DNA from: Amyelois transitella
Taxonomy: Eukaryota; Arthropoda; Insecta; Lepidoptera; Pyralidae
Direction: 5' to 3'
DNA length: 64,000 nucleotides
Assembly (NCBI RefSeq): GCF_032362555.1
Contig: NC_083516.1
Location: forward strand, 6,597,001-6,661,000
Positions 36,701 to 46,170 of this stretch are shown here, one piece after another. Below the pieces are notes generated by a model. That model was not told where the DNA came from. It did not search any database and worked only from the letters and a program-made list of their open reading frames with translations. A program made the position numbers and the translations under genes. Numbering within the stretch: the first letter of the stretch is position 1; every line of letters begins with the position of its first letter.

Positions 36701-38014
36701 GGCATTCGTATATTTCTTTTTCCTTAGAATACCCCCTTTTTCCTTAGAAAAAGTATAAAAAAGGAAAATCATCAAAAATAAGGAAAATCTAAATTACGTC
36801 TCAGATAAAAAGGAGTCTGGGGTCCACGAATAAAAATTTTTAAGTGTGTATGTGTCTCATCAAAGTTTTCACTCGAACACAAGATAAGGTCCTAAGACAT
36901 GATCACATTACATTAAAAGTTGGAATTTCCCTTCTTACTTATCATCGCTTTCATGAACCATACATTCATCGGTACATATAATTCGCAGGCCGGTCCTCGC
37001 AAATACAAGCGGCGGCGGAAAGTGAAGGCGGAGCGGTGGTCGCGGTCGCGGTCCCCCACGCCCGTGTCGTCCCCGGCCGCGTCCCCCGCCCGCTCCCCCG
37101 CCGGCTCCCCCGCGCGCTCCCCCGCCGCGTCCCCCGCCGGCTCGCCCGCCGCGTCCCCGCCGCGACGCCGCCGCCGCCCCCGCGCGCCCCCGCCGAGGCC
37201 TAAAATGATACACACGGAGGAAACTACCAGGCCGAGGACTAAGCAAGTGCGACCTGTAAGTATATTTAGTACTGAATTTGCATTGATAACCGACGTGGAC
37301 AAAAACACTTTGTCCACGTCGGTTAGTTTGTGTAATTTGCATGAAAGTATAACCAACATAGAATCTTTATATTGTTACATAAATTTCCCTTTTTTTAAAA
37401 CATTCATATGGAAGGACAAACAAAAAAAACGGTTATTCTTATAATAATGACCTTTTTTGTTTTGAGTTGGTGTTCTAGATTACTTATACTTTCATTGTAA
37501 TATGTAATTCCCGATTATTACATATTTTTAACTGACTCCAAAAAAGAACGAGGTTCTCAATTCGACCGTATTTTTTTGTACTACTATGTTTCCATTTATA
37601 CACCAATTTAAATGTATGTGACATATTTGCTTGGAGGATTATAAGGTACACATCAAATCTTTGAGTGGAGACTTAATGGTAAGTGGAAAGGTAATATGAT
37701 ACTTATTTCCCCAGCAGGTCCGATCACGTCGACCGCCGCGGCACCCGGCAGACGATCTGCGAGCGATCCGCACGCAACCACTCCGCCGCCGCTCCCCCAC
37801 GCGATCCCCAACTCGTTCCCCCTCCTACTCCCGCTCACCCGAACAAAAAATAACACCTAAAACAGAACCACCGAACGTGGCGGACTACCACGTGAAAAGA
37901 GAACGAACCCCCTCCCCCCACAGCGATCCCGACGGACCGTACAAGTGCGAGATGTGCTCCCTAGAGTTCCCGAGGCGTGACGCGTTACTACTCCACGTGC
38001 CAGTCCACATTTGA
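30742..38014 (+). CDS. C2H2 zinc-finger protein with 11 fingers (16 exons, complete)
   Basis: Probable nuclear DNA-binding protein. Exons: 30742-30786, 31130-31198, 31462-31631, 31866-31956, 32610-32823, 32971-33050, 33198-33419, 33677-33824, 34199-34358, 34499-34639, 35154-35230, 35335-35472, 35864-35968, 36580-36695, 36989-37255, 37715/37718-38014. Phases close to 779 aa (780 with the earlier of two acceptors). It starts [15 protein letters not shown], followed by an acidic region. Fingers include [10 protein letters not shown] and CNLCGVRY in exon 5, two in exons 7-8, one each in exons 9 and 10, a classical pair with the linker HTGERPYAC in exons 11-12, one each in exons 13 and 14, and a last one (CEMCSLEF) 20 residues before the end. 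Exon 7 has a proline-rich run. Exon 15 has tandem S-P-A-A/R/G repeats next to basic KRRRK clusters. I do not recognise a named orthologue. AATAAA at 38830 suggests a 0.8-kb 3' untranslated region. Confidence 0.9.
32060..32303 (-). mobile_element. RTE-like LINE 3' end with target duplication
   Basis: In intron 4 of the zinc-finger gene. It encodes the tail peptide [19 protein letters not shown] and matches the long copy at 24722-26463. The tail is 'acatacatacat' in the plus strand. It is bounded by the 10-bp direct repeat TCTAACCACA (32050-32059 and 32304-32313). It is a strongly 5'-truncated insertion. Confidence 0.8.
34040..34170 (-). repeat. tRNA-derived SINE head in zinc-finger gene intron 8
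   Basis: Read on the minus strand it has 'gggcagtgacagtgcgctcg' (A-box-like), then 'tcttcgggttcaaatcccgg' (a good pol III B box). It does not fold as a complete tRNA, so I call it a SINE. A small piece of the CR1-type LINE 3' end ('catatcttttggtttcacaa') lies directly left of it. Confidence 0.55.
35978..36026. repeat. (CA)n microsatellite
   Basis: Alternating CA with a few G interruptions, starting 9 bases past the donor of zinc-finger exon 13. Lies wholly in the intron. Confidence 0.9.
37287..37325. repeat. Perfect hairpin in zinc-finger gene intron 15
   Basis: 'taaccgacgtggacaaa' (37287-37303), a 5-nt loop, and the exact reverse complement (37309-37325). It begins 31 nt past the exon 15 donor. 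Confidence 0.88.
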
Positions 38015-39241
38015 CAGCCGCCCGGTGCGGACGCAAATAAAGCAACCGCGACCAAACGACGAAAAACGAAACGTTAATAGTTATAGTAGCCATACGCGTT
38101 TCGATATACAATTCGGTAAATATATAAGTTTATAAACGCGATATGTACGTGCGATACGAAGGTTTTATACTTTTCTGTGTGGCTATTAATTGCTCAGATT
38201 TTTACTATAAAGAAAAGGTTAACGCAAAGTTATGTCATTATGTTATACGTAGGTACAAGTAAAAATTCGCACATGAATATCTATCGTTTCGCGTATGGCA
38301 AACATAAAAACGTTTTATGCCGCGTAACAAACTATTTGTTGAATAGTCCGATTATGAATTTATTGATGTAAGACTTTAGTATAGTTGTATAAGATGAGCC
38401 CAATTCCTGGTGATATGTATGAGTTCAAATTGTTACGAGGTAGAAGAAGAGGTAGAAGAATCTCTATCAATCGTGGAAATTGGCAAGTAGGGAATGTAAT
38501 TTAAATTTAGAAAAGTGTATGTCTATCAGACTTATACTGATGTATGGAGAAGAAGCCAAAGCTTCTTTGGTCAAATCCTGTTAATAATTTAATGGATCAT
38601 ACCTCTGAAGGGGACACTAAATAAAGGCCTGATAATGTAAATAATTGAATATAGAGCTGACTTGCTAAAAAGTTTATGGAAATGCTTACAGTTATGTAGA
38701 AATGTAGATAGCCAGTTATGGAAGTGTTTAACTGTATATAAAACTATTGATTAGATGTGTGTGCGTTTGTAATGTTGAGCCTTGTATACAATTTCTGCAT
38801 TTGTGATAGTTGTATGATTTATTTATATGAATAAAATGATGGAGGCTAAGAAAACTTTGTGCTGTATATGGCTAAAATATTTTGTACTTGTGGTTCTCCT
38901 CTGTGTTTTCTTTTTCTATCACTTTTTATTACACGATACTTTCAAACCATAAGGGCGGTCATTTTATTGTTATTTATTAGTTGAGACACGCTAATTAACC
39001 AAATAATCAGAAGTCCCATGCCACCACTATGTACAGTCTTGAATGTATTGTTTGTGTCTCATCACTAAGACTTGAGTATGATTGTATCTTAATTTTACTA
39101 ATTGACTGAGTTATCGGTTAGTATTCTGTATTTTAGTAGCATATTATATGTAAATGATGTGTATTTAGTAATGTATATTCGAGGTTCCACACACTTCGCG
39201 CCTTGTAAATACGTCGTTCGACATCTAGACGCGGCTCATGC

Positions 39242-39360
39242 TAAAAACATTCATTCATATAATCACGTCTATATCCCTTGCGGGTTAGATATAACTAGCT
39301 GTCATGAAAGACTGACAGGCCACGTTCAGCTGATCGGCTTAATGATAGAAACAAAAAATA
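39242..39360 (+). repeat. SINE-like repeat, 5' half
   Basis: 'ataatcacgtctatatccct', 'gactgacaggccacgttcag' and 'ggcttaatgatagaaac' match the first half of the common family; the second half is missing. Confidence 0.65.
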
Positions 39361-40189
39361 TCTATTTCGAAAAATGTCCCCTGGTCGCAAAATGAGTCTT
39401 ACGCAAAATATGCGCCAGGGACTTGGAATAAAATTTTATATAATTCATTTATTATTATAGTAGGTACCTAGTATTAGCTAGCCATTATTTAGAACACTAT
39501 AATTAAATTTTATTAACATAAATAATAATGCTGTTAAAATAAAATAACAATAGGCAATGATGTTTCTGGAGCGTCATTTTGCGTAAGAGACATTTTGCGA
39601 AAAATACATTCTGCGAAACAGACATTTTGAGCATGAGCCATTGACGCAAAGTATGTCTGCGATCCAAAAAACATCATATACCAACAACCTTTTTTGTTGC
39701 GCCTACTACTACTTAAATACTAACCATACAAGGGTACGTGCGACGCTGTGAATGCTACTAACTTCTTGTTGAATGGCGAAAAGAGTAAGACGAAAAGTGT
39801 AAGTGGACCCTTATTGTTTATAATTTTTCTTGGTTTTGTAAAAATGCTATTCTGAAGTCCTTTCTCACGAGAAGAATCAGTGGGAATTACTGATAGGGGA
39901 TTAGACGGGGTCACTGTTTATGCGTATATGTATTGTTATAAAATTATTTTAAAGTATCATATAAATATGTTAAAAATTGATCCAGTTTCAGAAATAAGGT
40001 TCTTCAACCTGTTTAAGTAAATTATAAATCGTCAAGAATGTATTATGCCCTTAACATATTATTTAGCAGGCTGTGTTGTAATAAAAATGTATGTTTAATC
40101 ACAATAATATGAGGTTTGTTTGGGTTCTGAATGAATTCTCAAAAGCATATTTATCTGAAAAATAAACATTCCTAAAATAATGTAATAAC

Positions 40190-40415
40190 GGCCTCTTTGG
40201 CGTAGCGGTAGCGAGCCTGTGACGTATGTCCGAGTTCGAATCCCGCCCAGCGGGACTAGCATGGTACGCGTACCAAAGTTTATCGCGCGATAAACTTTGG
40301 TACGCGTACCGTACCAAGCTATTTCGCTTCTGAATATGATGTGAACGATACAGCGGTAATTCATCTCGCGGTATAAAAATACGACGTCAACGCGTGCCAT
40401 ACTAGCCCCGCAGAA
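40190..40415. repeat. tRNA-headed SINE arranged as an inverted pair around a palindrome
   Basis: The left end 'ggcctctttggcgtagcggt' has an A-box-like motif and 'gagttcgaatccc' is a B box, but there is no full cloverleaf. A perfect 48-nt palindrome (40263-40310) follows. At about 40393-40415 the sequence 'gtgccatactagccccgc' is a diverged reverse complement of 'gcgggactagcatggtac' at 40251-40268, so the whole block is roughly symmetrical. Confidence 0.6.
40263..40310. repeat. Perfect 48-nt palindrome
   Basis: 'ggtacgcgtaccaaagttta' followed by 'tcgc' is followed directly by its exact reverse complement, with no loop at all. Each end carries a GGTACGCGTACC self-complementary block. Confidence 0.95.
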
Positions 40416-40969
40416 AATGAAGAAAATATTTTTTATTTTCAAATATCTAATATCGTCACAGTATAATAAATAGTACTATAGGTATCGTTAAATTAGAAGG
40501 TATCCCGGAACACAAGTCTCATGCTTTGGAACTAATGCAATCCATCGCAAGGACGTAATTTATTACTTTCCAAATATTGTATGTAGCATGTTCTAACAAG
40601 ATACTTGCCATGGAGTTTCATACAGAAGTGTAAGCTTTTATAATTTTTTAGATATTTTATTAATCTACTTTAATCGGGTAATTTTAATCTTGTTTGCAAG
40701 TGGTAAGGGCTTCCAGAAAATAAAATAATAATATATTTTACTTCTGTAAAATTTTATTTTGCATTGTATGGTCAAACTGTAAGTACACATCACCAACAGC
40801 TATGTAAATATTATCGTATTTTAATAAAAGCAGTTCCAGATTTGAGGCTTATTTAATTTTTACCTATTCTACGCACAAGTATAATTATGTTAGAAGTTCG
40901 TATCGTAACTTTTCGGGTGTATGCGTATGTGTGTATAAAATCTCGTGGGTTAAAAAATCTCGATGATTC

Positions 40970-41165
40970 AGCTAGACCAAAGGGAAGATCTTCCGCCAGG
41001 CTAGGTGTGATGCCTGGGCAACCGCGGCTCCGACGATGTTGCGTCGGACGTTGTATATATGCTCCAATCCGTGAAATCTTTGCTTGCGCGAATTAGGTTT
41101 TTTGCTGTTTCTTACTGATAGCGTCGCGTGATTTTACTTTTGTGACTTGTAGCGTATAGATTTCG
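40970..41165 (+). repeat. Dispersed repeat family, copy 2 (see 28384-28550)
   Basis: Same order of blocks: 'tcttccgccaggctaggtgt', 'cgatgttgcgtcgga', 'atgctccaatccgtgaa' and 'tagcgtcgcgtgatttta'. It has an extra stretch of about 30 nt before the last block compared with copy 1. Confidence 0.6.
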
Positions 41166-41194
41166 CCACAAATTATAAAGTGAATTTGATGTTG

Positions 41195-41420
41195 CATACA
41201 TATTATCACGTCTACATCCGCTGCTGGGTAGGCAGAGCCAAAAGTCTTGAAAAGACTGATGGCCACGTTCAGCCGTTTGGCCCAATGAAAGAATCGAGAT
41301 TAAAATAAGTGACGATAGCTAGCCCATCGGCTAAAAGAACGAATCCCATGTTTATAAGCCCATCCATTAGTCGCTGTGGAGTGAGAGGGTGAAGTGGTCC
41401 TTTTCTTTTTTTTTATTGTA
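41195..41420 (+). repeat. SINE-like dispersed repeat, nearly full length
   Basis: Blocks from 'tattatcacgtctacatccg' through 'aaaagactgatggccacgtt', 'agctagcccatcggc' and 'tataagcccatccattagtc' to 'gtggtccttttcttt' are all present in order, making this one of the more complete copies. Confidence 0.7.
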
Positions 41421-41923
41421 GCCAATTTTAATGTTGTCCCTAGTAAGGGCGAAGTAAAGCACCCACAGCTTCTTACTCGCTTATTATTTACTTTACCGTG
41501 AAGAAGATTTACTAAAATATTAAATATGAATCACCACAGACAATGGCTGTATGGGCTTTGGGTTTCTGCCTTTCCGCAAGGTTTTTAAAGTGATGTTACT
41601 GGCAGTGGCACTTCAATGAAATGTCATGACATCTGTCAAGATTCTATGAATAAATTTATTTTACGTCACGTCATCATCTGCTTGTTTTGATTTAATTTTT
41701 CCACATTTCAATGGATTATTCTGAATCTTATAATATATGTTATGGGTCTTTCGACTGACCAATAAGGAATAAAGATTTACTTATTTCATATTTAGGTATT
41801 GTTTCGAAATCTAGTGTTAGAATTTTGAGTAGTTACAGATCTTAGCTGGTCATCATCAAATAGTGACTAGATTCCGGTCATTAATAAATTTACAAATACT
41901 TCAAAACGGCGGGTCGTAGCAAT

Positions 41924-42262
41924 ATGCGTCGATCCCGAGATGGGTACGCTTACCAACCAATACCAAGGGTTGCAACAGAAGATGCATTGGAGAACGATAA
42001 CGAGCGAATGGCCGAAGAACTTAGTGGAAAGATTAACACCCTGAAGCATATGTCTATACAAATTGGCGATGAAGTGCGATATCAAGATAACATCCTGCGA
42101 GGACTTGACGATGATGTCGACAGGAGTTCTGGTTTTCTGGGCAAAACTATGGGCAGAGTACTAAAACTTGGCAAGGGAAACCACAACTATTATATCTTTT
42201 ACTTGTTTCTGTTCTCAATATTTGTCTTCTTTTTACTTTATATTATTTTAAAATTTAGGTGA
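41924..42262 (+). CDS. Bet1: Bet1-type SNARE protein, intronless
   Basis: Bet1 is a Qc-SNARE for fusion of ER-derived vesicles with the cis-Golgi. The single open frame of 112 aa starts MRRSRDGYAYQPIPRV. The SNARE helix spans about residues 24-86 (NERMAEELSGKINTLKHMSI, then IGDEVRYQDN with the zero-layer Gln at 54, then SSGFLGKTMGRV). One C-terminal membrane anchor follows at about 89-110 (YYIFYLFLFSIFVFFLLYII), as expected for a tail-anchored SNARE. Length matches the family (about 110-120 aa). A polyadenylation signal AATAAA is at 42348-42353. The lack of introns contrasts with its neighbours, but no poly(A) tract or target repeat suggests a retrocopy. Confidence 0.93.
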   Translation: MRRSRDGYAYQPIPRVATEDALENDNERMAEELSGKINTLKHMSIQIGDEVRYQDNILRGLDDDVDRSSGFLGKTMGRVLKLGKGNHNYYIFYLFLFSIFVFFLLYIILKFR

Positions 42263-42621
42263 TCTATTGATGTAGCATAAGGTTTCATGTTATTGTATTC
42301 TTCATTCCCTGTATTTATTTCATGTTGATTCCGTTATATATATTGTAAATAAAGCCTGTGCTGTATATCAAATTTATCTTTTAATTGTTCCCTAACAGAG
42401 AAAACCTGACAAATAAATGGAATATTTTCCTTTCATCCACAATTATTATTGTTTGTTGGCAAGGGATTTTATTTCTATTAACATAGTTAAGTACTGCTAG
42501 TCTACCTCTATTACATACTCAATGGTTTACGATTTAGACATGATCAGTCATGACATGCAGAACACTTTTTTTCCTCATTGAAATTAATTTGGGACAGGCC
42601 AGAAAACACTAAAACAGTATT

Positions 42622-43098
42622 TTATTCAATAGCGTATAATTCTCTTAAATTATTACAGAAATCCTCTCCTACTTTTTCTTTGGATATTGATATACGAAGA
42701 AGACATGGCATTTTCAGTGCTTCACTACAACTTCTAGCAGTATCAATTAAAAGTGCTACAATTGCACAAGTAATTTGGAAGTTTTTACTGTTATAACTGC
42801 ACAGGTCATCAAGAATTATTAATGACGGAACACTCTGCCATTCAGGTAGTGTTGAAATACTTTCCATCAATGTTTCCAAAGATTTTGCATACAGAAAGCT
42901 GATCATTTTCATGTAATGTCTGTTAATAAGTGTTAAGTCCTGGGATAAGTCTGGTAGCTCATTTAACTCATCATGCATTATATACAGCACTTTTCCCTGT
43001 TTTGCAAATTCTATTGCTTTCTCAAACAATTTCTTGCGATTTGTTGATTCTGCATCATAATAAAATATTAAATTATTCTGCCATCTTCTGGTCGCCAT
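42622..43098 (-). CDS. SWSAP1-like small ATPase-fold protein
   Basis: An intronless frame starts at ATG 43098 (MATRRWQNNLIFYYDAESTN; an in-frame ATG 11 codons upstream at 43131 is also possible) and ends at TAA, giving 158 aa. The block PSLIILDDLCSY is a Walker-B-like strand, followed by AIVALLIDTARSCSEAL, in the same order and spacing as in the vertebrate Rad51-paralogue-like ATPase SWSAP1 (LLLLDGLEEY.., LIALLLDTA). Where a Walker A loop should be there is only YYDAESTNRKKL, which lacks the GxxxxGKT pattern. SWSAP1 acts with the SWIM protein SWS1 in homologous recombination; assignment here rests on pattern alone. AATAAA overlaps the stop codon. The gene is convergent with Bet1. Confidence 0.5.
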   Translation of the reverse strand: MATRRWQNNLIFYYDAESTNRKKLFEKAIEFAKQGKVLYIMHDELNELPDLSQDLTLINRHYMKMISFLYAKSLETLMESISTLPEWQSVPSLIILDDLCSYNSKNFQITCAIVALLIDTARSCSEALKMPCLLRISISKEKVGEDFCNNLRELYAIE

Positions 43099-43131
43099 CT
43101 TTCGTTTATAGACAGATTTTATTCTAAGCAT

Positions 43132-46100
43132 ACATAATAGAAATTGAAGTATTCTTATCTGCTGTGCACGCCAAGAGAATGAATATTAAGTCAATAAATA
43201 AGAGATACTAACCAGACCCAGACCACATTTTTAGAGACTTATATAGTTATCTGTATTTATGGTATTTACGAACGAATTAACAAAATCTTTCTGAGATCTT
43301 TTATTATTGTCTTGTCTAAAATTTCTCAAAACTAAAAAAATAACTTGTTTTGCTTCACTGACTTGATACGTAAGCAAATACCACAGCATAAATATTAATA
43401 GAACATGTGTAAATACTTTGTTCAAGCTATGTTCCTTTTCCTTGCATAAACTTTTCTCCAAAGAGAATATAACTAGGTACCTACTACCTTTTCTCCAAGT
43501 CAAGTTTTCTCACTCTGCCTGCTCCTTCCTTTCCTTCGCTTGGCATAGCCAACATTCTCTGACGAAAAAGCTCTAATTCGCTGAAATCTTTGATATCAAT
43601 TTTTTTTAAAGTGCACAGTTTAGTGTAAATATTTAGACGCTTAATAAATTAGCTCTAAACTTTGAACTCCGAAGTTTGAAGCTAAGTAACGCTAAGCTAA
43701 CGTTGGCTAATAAGCATTTATTTAGTGCCGAAAGCGCAAAGTAGCTTTGCATTTGAATTGACAGTTATTTTGATCTAACTGACTGATTGACAAGGGTTGT
43801 CAATGTTTTTTTACCCACGTACCTAACCCGTCTTTGTATCGTAGATGGTCTACCTACGCTTTGTTTGTCCATTATCCGTCGTATCTGTCACTAGTGATGT
43901 GCAAGCTAAGCTAAAGTCGACAAACTAGTGAAAAATATAAATTAACCCAAATATTTATTTAAGTATACATCACTATATATGACCGAATCGCAAATATGAC
44001 CACATATCTTTCCGTGCCCAACTGGGCCGTGGCTTCCAATCAGGCTTCGTCGCAACTATCACATTCTCCTACTGCTTTTTTCTGTACTTTTCATTCCTTC
44101 TACTCCTCAAAATCTTTAAGAGAACACTTTACATTTTCCAATTAAAATAACAGTCACACTACCTACCCGCTGTCTAATTACTCTTTGCCTCAATACTGCT
44201 GTATGTATATGTCTGCAGCCTACTCTAAATCCTTTACAGTTCCTGTGAGTCTGTGGAACACGTTTTCGTGTGTTTAAAATAAAATTGAATTTGTCTGGCA
44301 TACATATATACAATTACAACACAAATTATCTTTATTGTCCATAAAAAAATACATATGTAGTAAAAACATACATTACGAATAATTGTCAATTGTAGGCATT
44401 CGATGAAAAATAAAAAGTCGATGTTATGTATGTACCTTAGATTTAATTTATTACACAAAAATTACATTTGAATTGAAAATTGGCATTTCTATTGGATTGC
44501 TAGAATCTTAGTACCTTCCATTATTATTACCGCCCGCCCGACCCCTGACGATAAAACTTAGCTCCGAATGGATGAACCAATATTTTTAATCTTTTTTATA
44601 ATTGAAATGTGCTTGGGGATTCTAATTAGCTAAGTTTGATGGAAATCGGTTCAAAATGTCAGTTTACATTTGATAGGTATATATGATAGGTATTAAATTA
44701 TATTATACACTACGAAGAAATAGTGTCGGGGGTTTTGTTTAAGAAGTCATTGTGCACGACGGTAAACACAGAAGTCTAGATCTCTTTTTATCATCCATTT
44801 ATTTACATAAATTGATTTTCAAATTTAAAGTAAGCACTAATTAAGTTGCACCACCATAATACTAACTAACATACTTGCAGTCTTTTCTTACAGGATTCCC
44901 ATCAAATTGGTGCACTATGTAGTCGCTAGCGACTAGTTCCCAAATTAAAAAAAAAGCTAAAATGTAACTTCATAATAACAAGTAGTGAATTTTCATCATC
45001 GATTTTAAAGAATTAACATAAATAATCCAAACAATAAATTGTTACGAGTACACTAAACCGACCAGCTTGCATGAAGAGAATGAGGAATGGAAAGTGGTAT
45101 GCAGGGATTGTGACAAGTGGGAAAAAATTGTCTACGCAATATTTCCAGACATATAAAATAATAAATGCGCATTAAATTAATATTGACATTGTTAGTAAAA
45201 AATGATTGATCGTTCCTTTATCAATATAAAACAAATAAAGACAAAGGCATGCAGCATTCGTTGGTGGTGTCATTTCGTATCTTACTTATATGTAGCAAAA
45301 TAATGTATAAATATTTTATGTGTTACTGGAAATGCATGTTATAATATCCAAAATAATTTAATAAAATATAAACCATTCTATATTATGATGTTACATATCA
45401 ATGTAAAAAAATCTATTGAAATTTTTTTATTTAAGAATTTACTAATGTTTTATTGTAAATCTTGTTATGAAATGACACGGACATCAAAACCCTAAAATAG
45501 CATTACCAGACCTAATATAATTAAGATGACGATCTTATAAAGATAATTCGAATATCGAATTTACTATACAGTACTTAGAGACCTTAAAACATTATATTTA
45601 CAAAACATTGCTTTAGACACACTCACACTAATCTAAGACTCTCATTTTTATGACTATATTCTACTGTTTTGTTGCCACTTGCTCATACAATTTTTATTCT
45701 ATTGAAGACTCCTGTGAGTTAACTCAACACGGTTTCACTGTGTATTTACTCAATTGATCCTTATCTAAGCTTTAATATATTTTTTTATATATCTAACATT
45801 AATAACAAATTTAATGTGTACGAACATTCTTACTATTCAGTTTATTTCGAAGATTTGTCGTGCAGTATTCATGAATGATTGTAAATACGGTTCATAAAAG
45901 GAATGTTCATTATAATATATCTGCCAAAAATCATTCTTTACAAACTTAACTTTTTGTAGTGCCTGGGCGCCGTAAAATTCGGAATAAAATAAGATTATGG
46001 ACTCAATTATAAGATTTAAATGACATCGACGCATCCTTCATATAGTTTCAAGGAAATTTATGTTATTTGTATTGTTTAATATTATTCCGATTTCTATGCT

Positions 46101-46170
46101 GTGCATCGACTAAGGGGTCAGACTACACTGTAGTCAGTCATATGATCCTCCTCAATTCCGGCTCTAACGT
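43132..46170. other. Intergenic region with scattered repeats
   Basis: No gene supported on either strand. It holds the upstream region of the SWSAP1-like gene and the 3' region of Chromator. A small RTE-like LINE piece lies at about 45060-45135 ('gcttgcatgaagagaatgag', 'gattgtgacaagtggga'). Confidence 0.4.
45060..45135 (+). repeat. RTE-like LINE 3' scrap
   Basis: 'accagcttgcatgaagagaa' followed by 'tatgcagggattgtgacaag' aligns with the LINE tail coding '[17 protein letters not shown]', with an internal gap. Both ends are missing. Confidence 0.55.

Larger units (their letters stand above)
38015..41923. other. 3' region of the zinc-finger gene and intergenic repeats
   Basis: The first 0.8 kb is the likely 3' untranslated region of the zinc-finger gene, up to AATAAA at 38830-38835. 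The remainder has no coding exon and holds a SINE-like copy (39242-39360), a tRNA-headed palindromic repeat (40190-40415), a dispersed repeat (40970-41165) and another SINE-like copy (41195-41420). Confidence 0.45.

Noticed and set aside
36913-37359. Long minus-strand open frames rich in Gly, Arg and Ala
   Set aside because: These are shadows of the GC-rich S-P repeat exon of the zinc-finger gene; the plus-strand exon has splice sites and phase.
40190-40256. Candidate tRNA gene
   Set aside because: A and B boxes are present but I could not pair an acceptor stem and the anticodon arm is poor; a SINE head fits better.
40095-40442. 115-codon minus-strand frame
   Set aside because: It runs through a palindrome and an inverted SINE pair; the composition reflects the repeat, not a protein.
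41924-42262. Bet1 as a processed retrocopy because it lacks introns
   Set aside because: The frame is intact with conserved SNARE residues, has its own polyadenylation signal, and shows no genomic poly(A) tract or target repeats.
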